Source: Pseudisothecium myosuroides (taxonomy: Eukaryota; Streptophyta; Bryopsida; Hypnales; Lembophyllaceae). From it: DNA of 64,000 nucleotides. Shown here piece by piece: positions 51,564-61,481 of this stretch. The DNA is taken from contig OX637293.1 of NCBI GenBank assembly GCA_951799445.1, positions 16,244,001-16,308,000 on the forward strand. The letters are read 5' to 3'. Numbering within the stretch: the first letter of the stretch is position 1; each line of letters starts with the position of its first letter. A program made the position numbers and the translations under genes. The notes below the pieces were generated by a model that saw nothing but the letters and a program-made list of their open reading frames with translations, did not search any database and was not told where the DNA came from.

Positions 51564-52754
51564 GGTCAAATTCGTTGTATAGGCGCCATAATTGAAAGCG
51601 CCAAAATTGTGTCATTCAGCTGCAGAAAGCTCTCAAAATTGTCAATTTCGTTAAATTCGTTGCGGTCCTGGAAGCCAAAAATTGTGATCTTCATCTACAG
51701 AACTCCAAAAATAAGGACGGTATAGATTTGCTTTTCAGGTAGCACTCCCTAAAAAGTGCCAAAGTCATGAAATTCCGCTTATTTAACGAAATTGAGGTTT
51801 AACCCCTAAAGGACTTGATCCATTGTGAAACGGTCAACCATCATGTCTGAGCTAAATTTTGCCTTTTAAATCGTGTTCAAACAACAATTTTATATTTTCA
51901 TTACTTGAAACTATGAATGGCGTATCATTGAGGAAATTTTCAATTTGTTTCATGAAAAATTGTAATTGTTATCATTTTTTTTGCAAAAATTGAACATAAA
52001 TAAGTTAAAATAGCAAAAGAAATCCAAACTATTACTTGAAATTTTCTCAAGAGGTATAGGTAGCATTGGAGATTAGCGTGAAATTTTTTCAATTGGTTAT
52101 TTTTTTTTTTACACCCAAAACAGCCACAACAAAGACCTTGAAGTCAAATTCAACTATCAAACCAAGTTTACCTTTTTATTTAATTGATGTATAAAATTTT
52201 CATATATTTTTTATTGGTAGACACATTCATTTTCTACAAATGATGTTTTTTTCAATAAATTTGATGGAAAAACCAAATTATTGTGATTTTTTAAATTTAA
52301 AGGTAGAAATAAAATTATATCAATTAGAATAAATATTAAAATAATCTGTAATTATTATCATAAATGAAAGATAGAATGAAAAACATAATTTTGTAGTCTA
52401 AAGTTAAAATACATTTTAAGAATAGAAAATATGAATGAAAAATTTACCAATCTATGTTATTTGGATTCTAACACTTAGAGCTTTCAATTGCAATAATTCT
52501 TCCAATTTGTGACATTTTTCAAAGTTTTCAAATGGAGTAGAAACAAAATTTATCAAGCTTCATTTTCTAAGTTTAAAAGACATACCAAAAATGAATGTTT
52601 TGAAAGTTACAATCAGGGCTGACCAAGGCGCATCCACTTTTTGGATGCACGGTCCTTAAAGGGTTAAAACTATGACTGCTATGGAATTACGTTTCAAGAC
52701 GCCACCTTGAAAGAGGCGTTGTCGTGAATATGCGCCAATACAACGAAATTGACG
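51564..52754. mobile_element. Element C2 with nested P3, unit 4
   Basis: C2 ends as in unit 1. P3 occupies 51799-52667. It is one base shorter than in the other units (T-run near 52525), which is the first B-specific mark after the shared segment. Confidence 0.5.
51799..52667. mobile_element. TTAA-flanked element P3, unit 4
   Basis: CCCCTAAAGGAC at the left, inverse at the right, TTAA on both sides. Confidence 0.6.
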
Positions 52755-54010
52755 TCACCAAACATGAAACCTTCTCAGACCTTTTTGTCTTATTAGGGGT
52801 TAATTTCTCCTATGTAAACTATTTTCCAATTGCTGATCAGTGCACTTATGTCAACGAATATGTGCAGGGAGTTGACAGGAAATCCAAACCTCAGTGGTCC
52901 TCTCCCTCAAGAAGTCCAAAATACATGGATAAATGTTTTGTAAGTATTACTATATTCTTTACTACATTCTCCTTAGATTACTGTCAACATCAAGAGAATG
53001 TGCAAGTATCTTTGAGACTTCCGCATCTAGCTCACTTTGCAATATTGATCATTCTTATGTAATTGTCGAACCAAGGCTAACACTGAGGGATTAATTCTCT
53101 CAGTATACCATCAGCTGTAATGATGAATCAAATTGTGCCTGAATTTGACTTAGGGATGTCCACGACAATGCTTTCCACGGCACGATTCCAAGTCTGCCGC
53201 TTCTCTGGGGTCTTCTGAAATTGTGAGTGATCTGCCTCATCCTTGAAGAGCCTTAACAATTTAAGCTGAAGTTCTTGTCGCAAGATCGAATTATATTATC
53301 CAACTAAATTGATCCAGGCTCCGCAGACGGAGTCGGTCGCTGAGCAAACATAACACTGACATAAAGAAGAGAAAGCTTTACTAGGTGAATTTATCAAATT
53401 GGGCTTGTAATGAGAAATAGCTATGCATTTCACTAACACCTAGTGTATTCTGCCCGTTCAACAGAGACTTGAGTGGCAATGAGTTCACAGGACCCTATCC
53501 ATTTGAACAGTTCCACACCATGAATTCCCTCCAAGAACTCAGCATTAGTGGTAATCGTCTGTATGGACCAATCCAAGCGGATGCATTTACAAAAAAAGCG
53601 GAACTAAGATTTCTGTAAGGCCCTTAGTTTGATCTCTAGGTTTTTTCTTGTTTTGAAGTATTCTTGCATCATACTCCGTATGAGCTTTGTCAGTCTGCGT
53701 TTCATTCAATGTTGGTGACAAATCGGCTTGTTTCTACTAATCAGGGACATATCTGACAACTTTTTCACCGGCACTTTGCCAAACCTCTCTTCCATGCACC
53801 GTCTGACGCATTTGTAAGCTCCACCCCATCTGGTTCGCTGACTTTCGGTATCCAGTTTAAAGAACAGTCATGCAAATATCTGCTGTCGGTGACCGTGATA
53901 AAATCAAACTTTGTACTAAAGTTTGTTACTGGAACTTAGTATGTCTCAATAAACTTTGTGGTTTGGAACTTAGTATGTCTCAATAAAATTTTCATATGCA
54001 ACATATTTAC

Positions 54011-54147
54011 ATGCCGCCATTCCGCAACTTTGGCGCTTTTACAGTTCAGACGGAGCAGTTTGAAATTTATACCTGTCCTAGATGGTTCAGACCACGTCGT
54101 TTGAAAATGGCGTATAAAATATCACCATTTTGATGAAATTCGCCATG
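54011..54147. mobile_element. C-family element C3 (partial), unit 4
   Basis: Diverged copy of C3 in the intron before the MITE-interrupted LRR exon. Confidence 0.45.
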
Positions 54148-54281
54148 TGATCTGTATGTGTGGATATGGTGCAGGGATTTGGGCAGGAACAGATTCACCG
54201 GGACGGCAAACTTGGTGGATATATTTGGTATGAATGCAAGCACTGCACTGGCTTTTGTGGACTTGTCTCACAATCAACTTA

Positions 54282-54798
54282 CCCGGGTACGCAACTCTCA
54301 TATTATATGGCCTTGATTATAATCACTTATAATGCATTTTAGTCTAATTTCAAGGGACACAATTTGTTTTAATGTAGAAAACTCTTGTAGCCCTTTTAAC
54401 AAGGAATCCAAAAACGTAATTATATATATGAAATGATATTTTTTTGAGGACAATAATAGCATTAAAAAACTAATTACATGAGTTTTTTTAATACATGTAT
54501 CATAGGACAAGCTACCCAAGTTTTTGGGCTTTTTAATAAAATTTTAATTTTAATTGGAGGGAACTTTTTGTAAAGAATTTTTAAAACTATGCACAGATGT
54601 TTCAATTCTTCATATATATTGTTAGTTTTTTTTTCATATGTATGCAATTGAACATTTTCTACATTTAATTTTTTTATAATTTGGTCTTCACCCAACTTTT
54701 TGATCTTTTTAATTTGATATAATTTTTACAAAAGCCGTCCTCTGAGCCGTTTTAATGCCGATGACCCCTGTGTATAATACATGAGTTGCGTACCCGGG
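54282..54798. mobile_element. hAT-like MITE inside an LRR exon, unit 4
   Basis: Ends CCCGGGTACGCAACTC (54282) and its exact inverse GAGTTGCGTACCCGGG (to 54798) enclose 517 bp of AT-rich DNA. They are bounded by an 8-bp direct duplication, TCAACTTA, at 54274-54281 and 54799-54806. Units 1-3 have the single uninterrupted site. An 8-bp target duplication fits the hAT superfamily. The insertion splits the codons for SHNQLTGPLP of the LRR and brings in an in-frame stop shortly after the junction. Confidence 0.88.
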
Positions 54799-54944
54799 TC
54801 AACTTACTGGTCCTCTCCCATCCTGGAATGCCTCAAGCCATGGCTCTGTGGAGAAACTGTAAGCTGCACACCCTGTGCCACTTACCCCAGTTAGGCTTTC
54901 ATTGGACCGTAGCATCAATTCTTGCAACAGCTGAGATACAGATT

Positions 54945-55100
54945 AATCTGCACCAGTTCTGTTTATTTCTATTCTCACATGTGACATTAGATATTAGCTG
55001 AGTCTAGCTGTCAAGTGAGGACAGGCAATCAGCATTATTTTTATAAATTTCTGTTCTCATGACATTAGATCGCTGAGTTTAGCTGCCAAGTGAGGACAGG
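54945..55100. repeat. Diverged tandem duplication in an intron, unit 4
   Basis: Two blocks, 54945-55025 and 55026-55100, both end with TCAAGTGAGGACAGG or CCAAGTGAGGACAGG and share GACATTAGAT. Units 1-3 have one block. Intron upstream of the 189-nt LRR exon. Confidence 0.6.
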
Positions 55101-55726
55101 AAATGAGATGGCACTTGAGTCTCTGCTTGCAAGCCTGACCTCAAAAGTATTTGCCAGGTACCTAGACAACAACAATCTTACAGGAACACTCGACATTTTG
55201 AACATGTTTCAACATGGATTACTTCAAGATAAATACTCAACTGTCGACTCATCTGAGAAGTTGGGGATTATGAGTTTGAGAAACAATAGCATCCAGCATG
55301 TAATTTCGAACAGTGACATCATCGCTAACACCACTACTGTGTTCATGTAAGTACAAATCTGTGGCCATTAGTTTGTCGCAATGAATATCTGAATCCCGTG
55401 GAATACGGCTTTCACCAGCAAGATGCTATCATGCTCGTTTTGGCAGTTCATTTGTTTGAGAATGGTCACTAATTCACTGATATTCTGCAGACTACAGGGG
55501 AATCCATATTGTGATAACTTTGATTCCAACGATGATACCCACAGATGCTACTGTTCACAAGTCTGCTTTGTAACATCATGTAAGTGCCATGACTGGAGTG
55601 GAACGCAGATTGACGATTGATCACATGAGAGCCTTTCTCCAATTCGGATGTGCAAGGGCAATACATTATTTGTTTTCTAATTGAATGTTCACCAACAGAA
55701 AATTTATTGCCTTCTTTCGTTTGCAG

Positions 55727-58136
55727 CAAAGTGGCACAACCACAAGATTATCATCATTTCAGCCATTACCAGTGTTGGTGCGGTGGTGTTGATACTGCTG
55801 ATTACTGTGGGGGCTATACTTCTCAAAAACCGAAGATACAAACGGTATCTCCAACTTCAATTCGAACAAAGTGAGTGCCTCTGAGTGAAATCATTTGTAT
55901 CCTTGCGCATACATGCAGTTGCACAGTGGCCAATTTCATTAAAATGGCGGTATTCCGTTAATTTGGCACTTTTAGCAGTTCAGACCGCAGTCTGAACTGT
56001 TTTTTCTGTACCAAAATCTATAACTGGACTAGATTTTTGAAATCTACACCTGTCCTAGATAACTGAAATCTATACTAAACCTAGATTTTTCAGACTGTGC
56101 GGTCTAGTATCTATATCAATCCTAGAATTCTGAAAACTAAAACTGATCTAGATGTTAGCATTGTACACTTATCCTAGATGTCAAGGTGTGAAAATTGCAC
56201 ATGGAATACCGCCATTTTAATAAAATTTGCCATGTCACTTCTTCATAGTCTCTTCTTCATAGTCTCTTCTTCATAGTCTCTTGATTCAAACGATCTCTTT
56301 GGTGTCATTCATTCCCTTTACCACGATTCAGAATTTGAGGAGTTCGACGTGAAGCCCACTATATTCTCCTACAATGAGCTGCGGGGTGCCACACGTGACT
56401 TTCATCGAGACATGAAGTTGGGGGAGGGCGCCTATGGAGCAGTGTACAAGGTGCCCCAAACCGCCACTTAGTACATTATTTATTCGAATGTCAACCGTCC
56501 ACATGGACAGTAAGCACCATTTCTAACTCATGTAGTCGTTTACAACTCACACCATAATTTGGAGTCCTGACTTTGCAATAAACTTTAATCTGCAGGGTGT
56601 GCTACCAAGTGGAAACGTGGTGGCCGTGAAGCAGCTGTTCGTCAAAACAGCCCAAGGCCACGACGAATTCTTGAATGAAGTGGTCCTGATCACGGGCATG
56701 AAGCACAGAAATCTGGTGAATCTCAAAGGATGTTGTCTTCGTGAATCTCAAAAGCTGTTGGTGTACGAGTACGTGGATAATTTCGATGTTGATCAAATTC
56801 TACTCGGTATGTTTGTTCAACACAGCTCTGGTCAATGACGTCTATTCATCTCCTGCTCCCGTCATTTATGTAACCAGGCATCTGTCTCCATCGTCATCAC
56901 ACTTGCAGCAAGTGCGAGAGTGAGGTTTCACATGTAACACTACCAGTTTGTAATGGTTTCCCCTGTTCTCAATAGGATCCAAAAAGGAGGAGATGAGCGG
57001 TCAGCTAGCGAGCTGGCCTGCGCGGCTCAAGATCTGCTTGGGCATAGCCCGTGGTTTGCATTATCTGCATGCACTGGCCCATCCTAGAGTCATCCACCGG
57101 GACATCAAGGCTGCAAATATCTTATTAGACTCTCATCTGGAGCCCAAGATTGCGGATTTCGGCTTGGCTCTATTATTCCCTGATGAACAAAGTCACATTA
57201 TGACTGTGCATGTTGCGGGAACCAAGTAAGTCCAATCTTTTCCCACCCCTCCAATGCAGGCATTGGCAGTGGCTTCCTCTGTCATCGATCAATTGAACGA
57301 GTTCTAATGCACTTCGGATGCTTGTATCACTGACATGGTCACTCTGCATGTGAACGATGACGTTTGCAGAGGATACTTGGCACCAGAGTATGCTTCCCTT
57401 GGGCAACTAAGCGACAAAGTAGATGTGTACAGCTTTGGTGTATTATGTTTGGAGATTATAAGTGGGCGCCGCAACATTGATGACACTGCGCCACTGGAGC
57501 AAGTTTATCTTTCCCAATGGGTACTTCATTCTTCCTCTTATCACCCTCACCCATTGCAGTGTGAAAGTAGAGCCTCATTATGAGCAATAATATCCCTCGG
57601 CACTCCCATGGCTCTTACGTTATTTCTCATGACGAGGCTCTACTTTCTCATTACCTAATCCATTACATCACTACTAGTAGTGCAAGGAATATAGAAGACT
57701 TTGATTTTTCTTCAATTAAGAAGGTGCACATGTGATTTCATATATGACACAGGCATGGCAACTGCACAAGAATGACAGGCTACTGGACTTGGTGGATCCG
57801 ACTCTCCATTTGAGTGAAGAAGAGGTGCGAGATGTGCTACGAGTGATCAATGTATGTCTGTTGTGCATTTCCAATGCAGTAGAAAGGCGACCCAGCATGG
57901 CCCGCATTGTGTCCATATTACAAGGGGATACAGAGTGTGAAGTGCATGTGCTTGGGGAAGGAAGGGTGAACAGCACTTGGTCACAAAGGTCAAAAAGTGG
58001 ACTGGGGAGTGTCATGGAGGAAGGAGGGAGTAGCAGGTCCTCCTTCAATGGGTCTCATGGAAAATATCATGGCTACAGACAGAGTAATGGGAGAGGCACT
58101 TTTGCTGTGGAGATATGTGAAATAAGAGTTCGATAA
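55727..58136 (+). CDS. Transmembrane and kinase exons, copy 4 (open)
   Basis: Six consecutive exons (55727-55870, 56332-56450, 56596-56806, 56976-57225, 57370-57520, 57753-58136) read through without a stop to TAA at 58134-58136. In order: TM helix and basic stop-transfer (KNRRYKRY); P-loop [10 protein letters not shown]; catalytic Lys in VAVKQL; alpha-C Glu in [16 protein letters not shown] with catalytic Asp; DFGLA; activation segment to LAPEY; DVYSFGV; C-lobe RPSM; then a Ser/Gly-rich tail ending EIRVR. By motif this is an active RD-type plant receptor kinase. It differs from the other copies by Lys instead of stop after QLFV. Whether it is expressed without its ectodomain is unknown. Confidence 0.85.
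55927..56232. mobile_element. Element C4, unit 4
   Basis: Copy of C4 with several substitutions and a 2-bp loss in the inner palindrome; termini conserved. Confidence 0.6.
56239..56280. repeat. 14-bp unit repeated three times, unit 4
   Basis: TTCTTCATAGTCTC three times in a row; the other units have it once. Located about 50 bp upstream of the first kinase exon. Confidence 0.85.
57563..57647. repeat. Intronic hairpin, unit 4
   Basis: Arms as in unit 1 with a few more mismatches (GAAAGTAGAGCCTCATTATG and the inverse of the right arm). Confidence 0.55.
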
Positions 58137-59138
58137 CCATGCATGGCCTCTCTTAGTAAGAGGTTGTGTTAGGATCAACAGCAACTTTGCAGTAGTTGTG
58201 ATTGGCCATGGGAATGGGCATGCCTACACAACTTCAATGCATACTCTATGCACTTGTAGAGACCGCAGCCCCAACTGCGACTCTCACTCTCCTAAGCTAA
58301 AAGGAAACTTCCTTTCATCTTTAGGAGTTGATTAGGTGGAGATTGTAATCTAGATTTTGATGCTAGCGAACTAGCAAATTTAATATTTGAGGAGAAGAAC
58401 TCCAATGTGGAATTAAAGAGTCTCACTAAATCTTTCTGAACCTCTTGCCTATGACAAGAGGACAATGGTCAAGGAATGTATTTCTGTCTAGCAGTACAGG
58501 AGTCTAGATTGTACTTTGAGGTCCTTTTTATTCCGAGTCCAATATCTTGAGAAAAATGTTGATTTTTGGGTGAAAGCAAGATATCCTCTGAAATTTTCAC
58601 ACCTCCCATGACTGAATTGAAGGCAACTTTCAAGTTTCTTCATGTTGAGAAAGCAAGTTTTAATTGGGTAGACAAATGAAGGTACCTGGCACGACTTCCA
58701 TTTAGGAAATGAATTGTCCATCCCAGTTGGAACCTTCAAGGAGGAGCCGCAAGTTTTTTTGCTCGGCTTGGGGTTATGTGAGATAATTCAAATTTGAAGT
58801 TCGATTGTGGCAAATTGAAGGACATCCTTTAAAATTTGATGATGCATGACTTTGTGATATGTGATATGTGCTAATGTGATATTTTCTATCCAATATGTGG
58901 ATGAATGTTGAAATTTCGAGCACCATTACAACATTTTATATCGCCACTTTGGCACTTCATACAAAATAGAAAAGAAGCCCTGATGACAACTTTGTCTTAT
59001 TTGTGAAGTCTGTGCACTGTCGGAATTCCTCACTATTGCTGTTGGGTGCTTTCCCAGCCTAATGAGAACCCCAAGGTAGACCTGATGTATGATTTTTGAC
59101 ATGTTCCATCCAGTTATCATCCTCTGCCGTGCACAAGC
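58137..59138. other. 3' flank and intergenic stretch, unit 4
   Basis: Counterpart of 10043-11039 with scattered indels, including an extra segment around 59010-59100. No gene seen. Confidence 0.5.
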
Positions 59139-59401
59139 TTAATTCGTGGGAAGGTGCCAAATTCAAACATCAGATTGCGCACTCGATGGAAAATCTCATA
59201 GATTGGATTGTGCAAATTGAAATGCGCAAATTGAAATCACTCCTCAGATTCTTCACTGGAAGGCAGGAGTTTTATGAGAGTACTTCCGATTGTATGTGTT
59301 TGTTTAAGGAGGCGCTGTACTGTAGAGATATTTCACGGGAGGCGCTCGCGGCGTTATCGAGGGAGCTGCTGTCGATTTTTGGTGGGGAAGGCGCATTGTA
59401 G
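59139..59401 (+). other. Unassigned open exon-like stretch, unit 4
   Basis: Open frame with the segments HQIAHSMENLIDWIVQIE, SLLRFFTGRQEFYES and REALAALSRELLSIFG, ending at TAG near 59401. Helical, with mixed charge; no family recognised. It is longer and less damaged than the matching stretch in units 1-3, so it may have been a real exon. Confidence 0.35.
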
Positions 59402-60005
59402 AACTGCGATTCAGCAGCGGAAGACTGATTTTCTCTCTCGCACAAGAAGAGTCACTTCTATCCTTCAGGTAACTTTGGAAACATGCTAGTTTGGTTGAAA
59501 TTTGGGTTGAGCCACGTACCTCAGTTACCCTGAAATAAAGTAGGACCTCCTTCAAGTAATCATCGAAGTTGTGAAATGAGATTCTTGTTCTCATGTCGTT
59601 GATAAATTCTCTAGTTACGGCCATCATAGAATATCAGCTCAGGATGTCTGTCCTTATTTTTGGGACTAGATGCCGGCCAATATTGTCACTCTGTCAACTG
59701 TATTGAGTGAATTTTCTAGTCACATTCTTTTTCTCTGGTATTCAAAGTGACATTGGAGATGTGATACTGCAAACGAATATGAGGATGGTTCAAAATGAAG
59801 TTCATGAACTTCATACTCAGGGTTTATAAATTTATTTTCTCAAGAATTTTTGATAATAACCTAAAATTTGTTGATAAATCTGCATTCGTATTCCTTGGTG
59901 TGTGTAGCCTTATGTGTCTGAAGCATATCGGTGATCCAAGTTCTCTGGTTACAGTTATCAGAGAAAATCAGCTCACGATGTTTGCGTATATTGTGTGCTT
60001 TGAAG

Positions 60006-61114
60006 CCATCAGCAGGAGTGAAGGTGCTAGTGGAGTACATCATTCAACAAATCACTGAAAGTGATTTTGATGTAAGCTATTCTAACCCTCCATTGGCAAA
60101 TTTCCTCAAATGATTCTTTTGCTAAGCTTTTGCTTATACGATATTCAGCCCTGTCAGTAACCGCATCCGACAATGTGTGCGCAGCATGAAAATGCATTGA
60201 AAATCACAACTGACACATCTCTTGGTAAGATATTTCTTCCATGCTTCCAAGTCTTACCTTATCAATTATTTTCCCATGGCTGGAGTGAAGATTACGAAGA
60301 CGTGAAATGCTTGTGTGATGTAAGGTAGCAACACCCATAACCGTCAAAATAAGCAATTCAGCATAATTGGAGACACCTTTTTGTAGAAATGATATTTTTT
60401 TAGTATTAGCAACTGAAAATCATGAATTTTCAAAAAAAAAATAGAATTTTTGGATAAGGCATCTATTTTTTATAAATTTTCAAAGTACAACTCCCTAGGG
60501 CACTCTAAACCACAGTCTAGTAAATCTGCCTTGATTCTAGCACCAAAATCTTAAAAAATCAGAGCCTACCAACGACAATTAAGCATTGGGCACGGTTTCA
60601 AAGTACATTTGAAGACACTTTAAGGGAACTCTACTATCAATTATGGGTACACTAACGGTTATGGGTGTTGCTACCTTAAGGTAGTCTGCTCTTAAAGCGA
60701 CCATTTAAGAGCTGATTGCCTTTACCGGGGAAGCTAAACTCCTTGAAACAATTTTCAGGAAATTATTGTAGGAAGAAAAACGGAATTGGCATCTAACCCA
60801 AATCGTTTCATGTTTTTTGGACCTTCAAGGAATTAGTTACAAATTTTTGAAGTTGAAATGCAATGGTCACTAAAAGTGACCACCTCTTGAAATGTACACT
60901 ACCGATACATTGAAGAAAGCAAAATGTACCTCTATGTCATGATCGCTTTTAGAGCAAGGGCGCTTTTAGAGTAGACTACTTTAGAGCAAGGATCTCAGAT
61001 GCAATGGCGTGCACTGGAGCCCTTCATTTCATAGTCTCAAATGCTGCCAAGTTTGATGTAGACGATTCTACTCTTATCCGTGAATTGCAACAACTTGGAT
61101 TACCCATGCCAAAG
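60006..61114 (+). CDS. COMMD4-like gene, 5' and middle exons, unit 4 (open)
   Basis: Exons 60006-60071 (SAGVKVLVEYIIQQITESDFD), 60185-60224 (HENALKITTDTSL) and 60999-61114 (GALHFIVSNAAKFDVDDSTL and ELQQLGLPMPK). Phases fit exactly: 66 nt, then 40 nt, then 116 nt, ending in phase 0 before GTTAGT. The codon that is TAG in units 1-3 is TTG (Leu) here. The order of segments matches COMMD4, a subunit of the Commander endosomal-sorting complex. The C-terminal COMM domain is not in the window and would lie to the right of 64000. Two MITEs enlarge the intron before the third exon. Likely the only copy that can be functional. Confidence 0.6.
60323..60676. mobile_element. TA-flanked MITE, unit 4
   Basis: AGGTAGCAACACCCATAACC at the left is mirrored exactly at the right (GGTTATGGGTGTTGCTACCT), with TA on both sides. 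354 bp, absent in units 1-3. Lies in the COMMD-like intron. Fits a Tc1/mariner-type MITE, although TTA/TAA at the edges leaves PIF/Harbinger possible. Confidence 0.7.
60679..60980. mobile_element. TTA-flanked MITE adjacent to the previous one, unit 4
   Basis: Left AGGTAGTCTGCTCTTAAAGC and the inverse of the right end AGTAGTCTACTCTAAAAGC form an imperfect repeat of about 25 bp. TTA lies on both sides (60676-60678, 60981-60983). Absent in units 1-3. The two elements abut at the same TTA. Confidence 0.55.
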
Positions 61115-61289
61115 GTTAGTAATTTTAAAGGATACTTTCATAAGACGATCCTTTTTACCACTTTTTGGTGATTGCAAGAAACAACTGTCCTATTTTGTAT
61201 CACACCCTATGTCTTTTTTTGTTTTTTGGCCATAACTTTTGTATTCTAGCTTCAATTGACTCAAATGAGGTACTTGTGACTATCATACA

Positions 61290-61478
61290 CACTGCAAGAG
61301 AAAGGGGTGTTTTAAGTAATGTCCTAGACATCACATCTTTTAAGTAACGTCTTTTAAGTAAGTTTTTAAATAAAATTTTACTAAAAAGATTGTCTTTTTA
61401 GTAAAATTTTACTTAAAAACTTACTTAAAAGACGTGATGTCTAGGATACTACTTAAAACACCCCTTTCTCTTGTAGTG
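61290..61478. mobile_element. CACTA-type foldback MITE, unit 4
   Basis: CACTGCAAGAGAAAGGGGTG at the left and the inverse of the right end CACTACAAGAGAAAGGGGTG. Nearly the whole 189 bp is one imperfect palindrome. A 3-bp target duplication ACA (61287-61289, 61479-61481) flanks it, and units 1-3 have the single ACA. CACTACAAGA ends and a 3-bp duplication define the CACTA (En/Spm) superfamily in plants. Confidence 0.88.
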
Positions 61479-61481
61479 ACA

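Larger units (their letters stand above)
48648..58136 (+). pseudogene. LRR receptor-like kinase, copy 4 (B type, kinase open, ectodomain broken)
   Basis: Exons: 48648-48761, 48990-49197, 51216-51287, 52868-52939, 53154-53222, 53465-53614, 53745-53813, 54175-54858 (interrupted), 55158-55346, 55491-55579, 55727-55870, 56332-56450, 56596-56806, 56976-57225, 57370-57520, 57753-58136. The kinase half has every catalytic motif and no stop. The ectodomain has three problems. The 69-nt LRR exon at 6350-6418 in copy 1 is deleted. A 517-bp MITE splits the next exon; removing it with one target duplication restores exactly 159 nt. The signal exon is out of phase with exon 2. A TM-kinase without the full ectodomain could still be made. 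Residues at the conserved sites are normal here: TM has VGAILL, IARGL, RPSM. Confidence 0.82.

Noticed and set aside
54160..54342. 60-codon open frame spanning the LRR exon and the MITE
   Set aside because: It is in a different frame from the receptor exon and reads into the inserted element.
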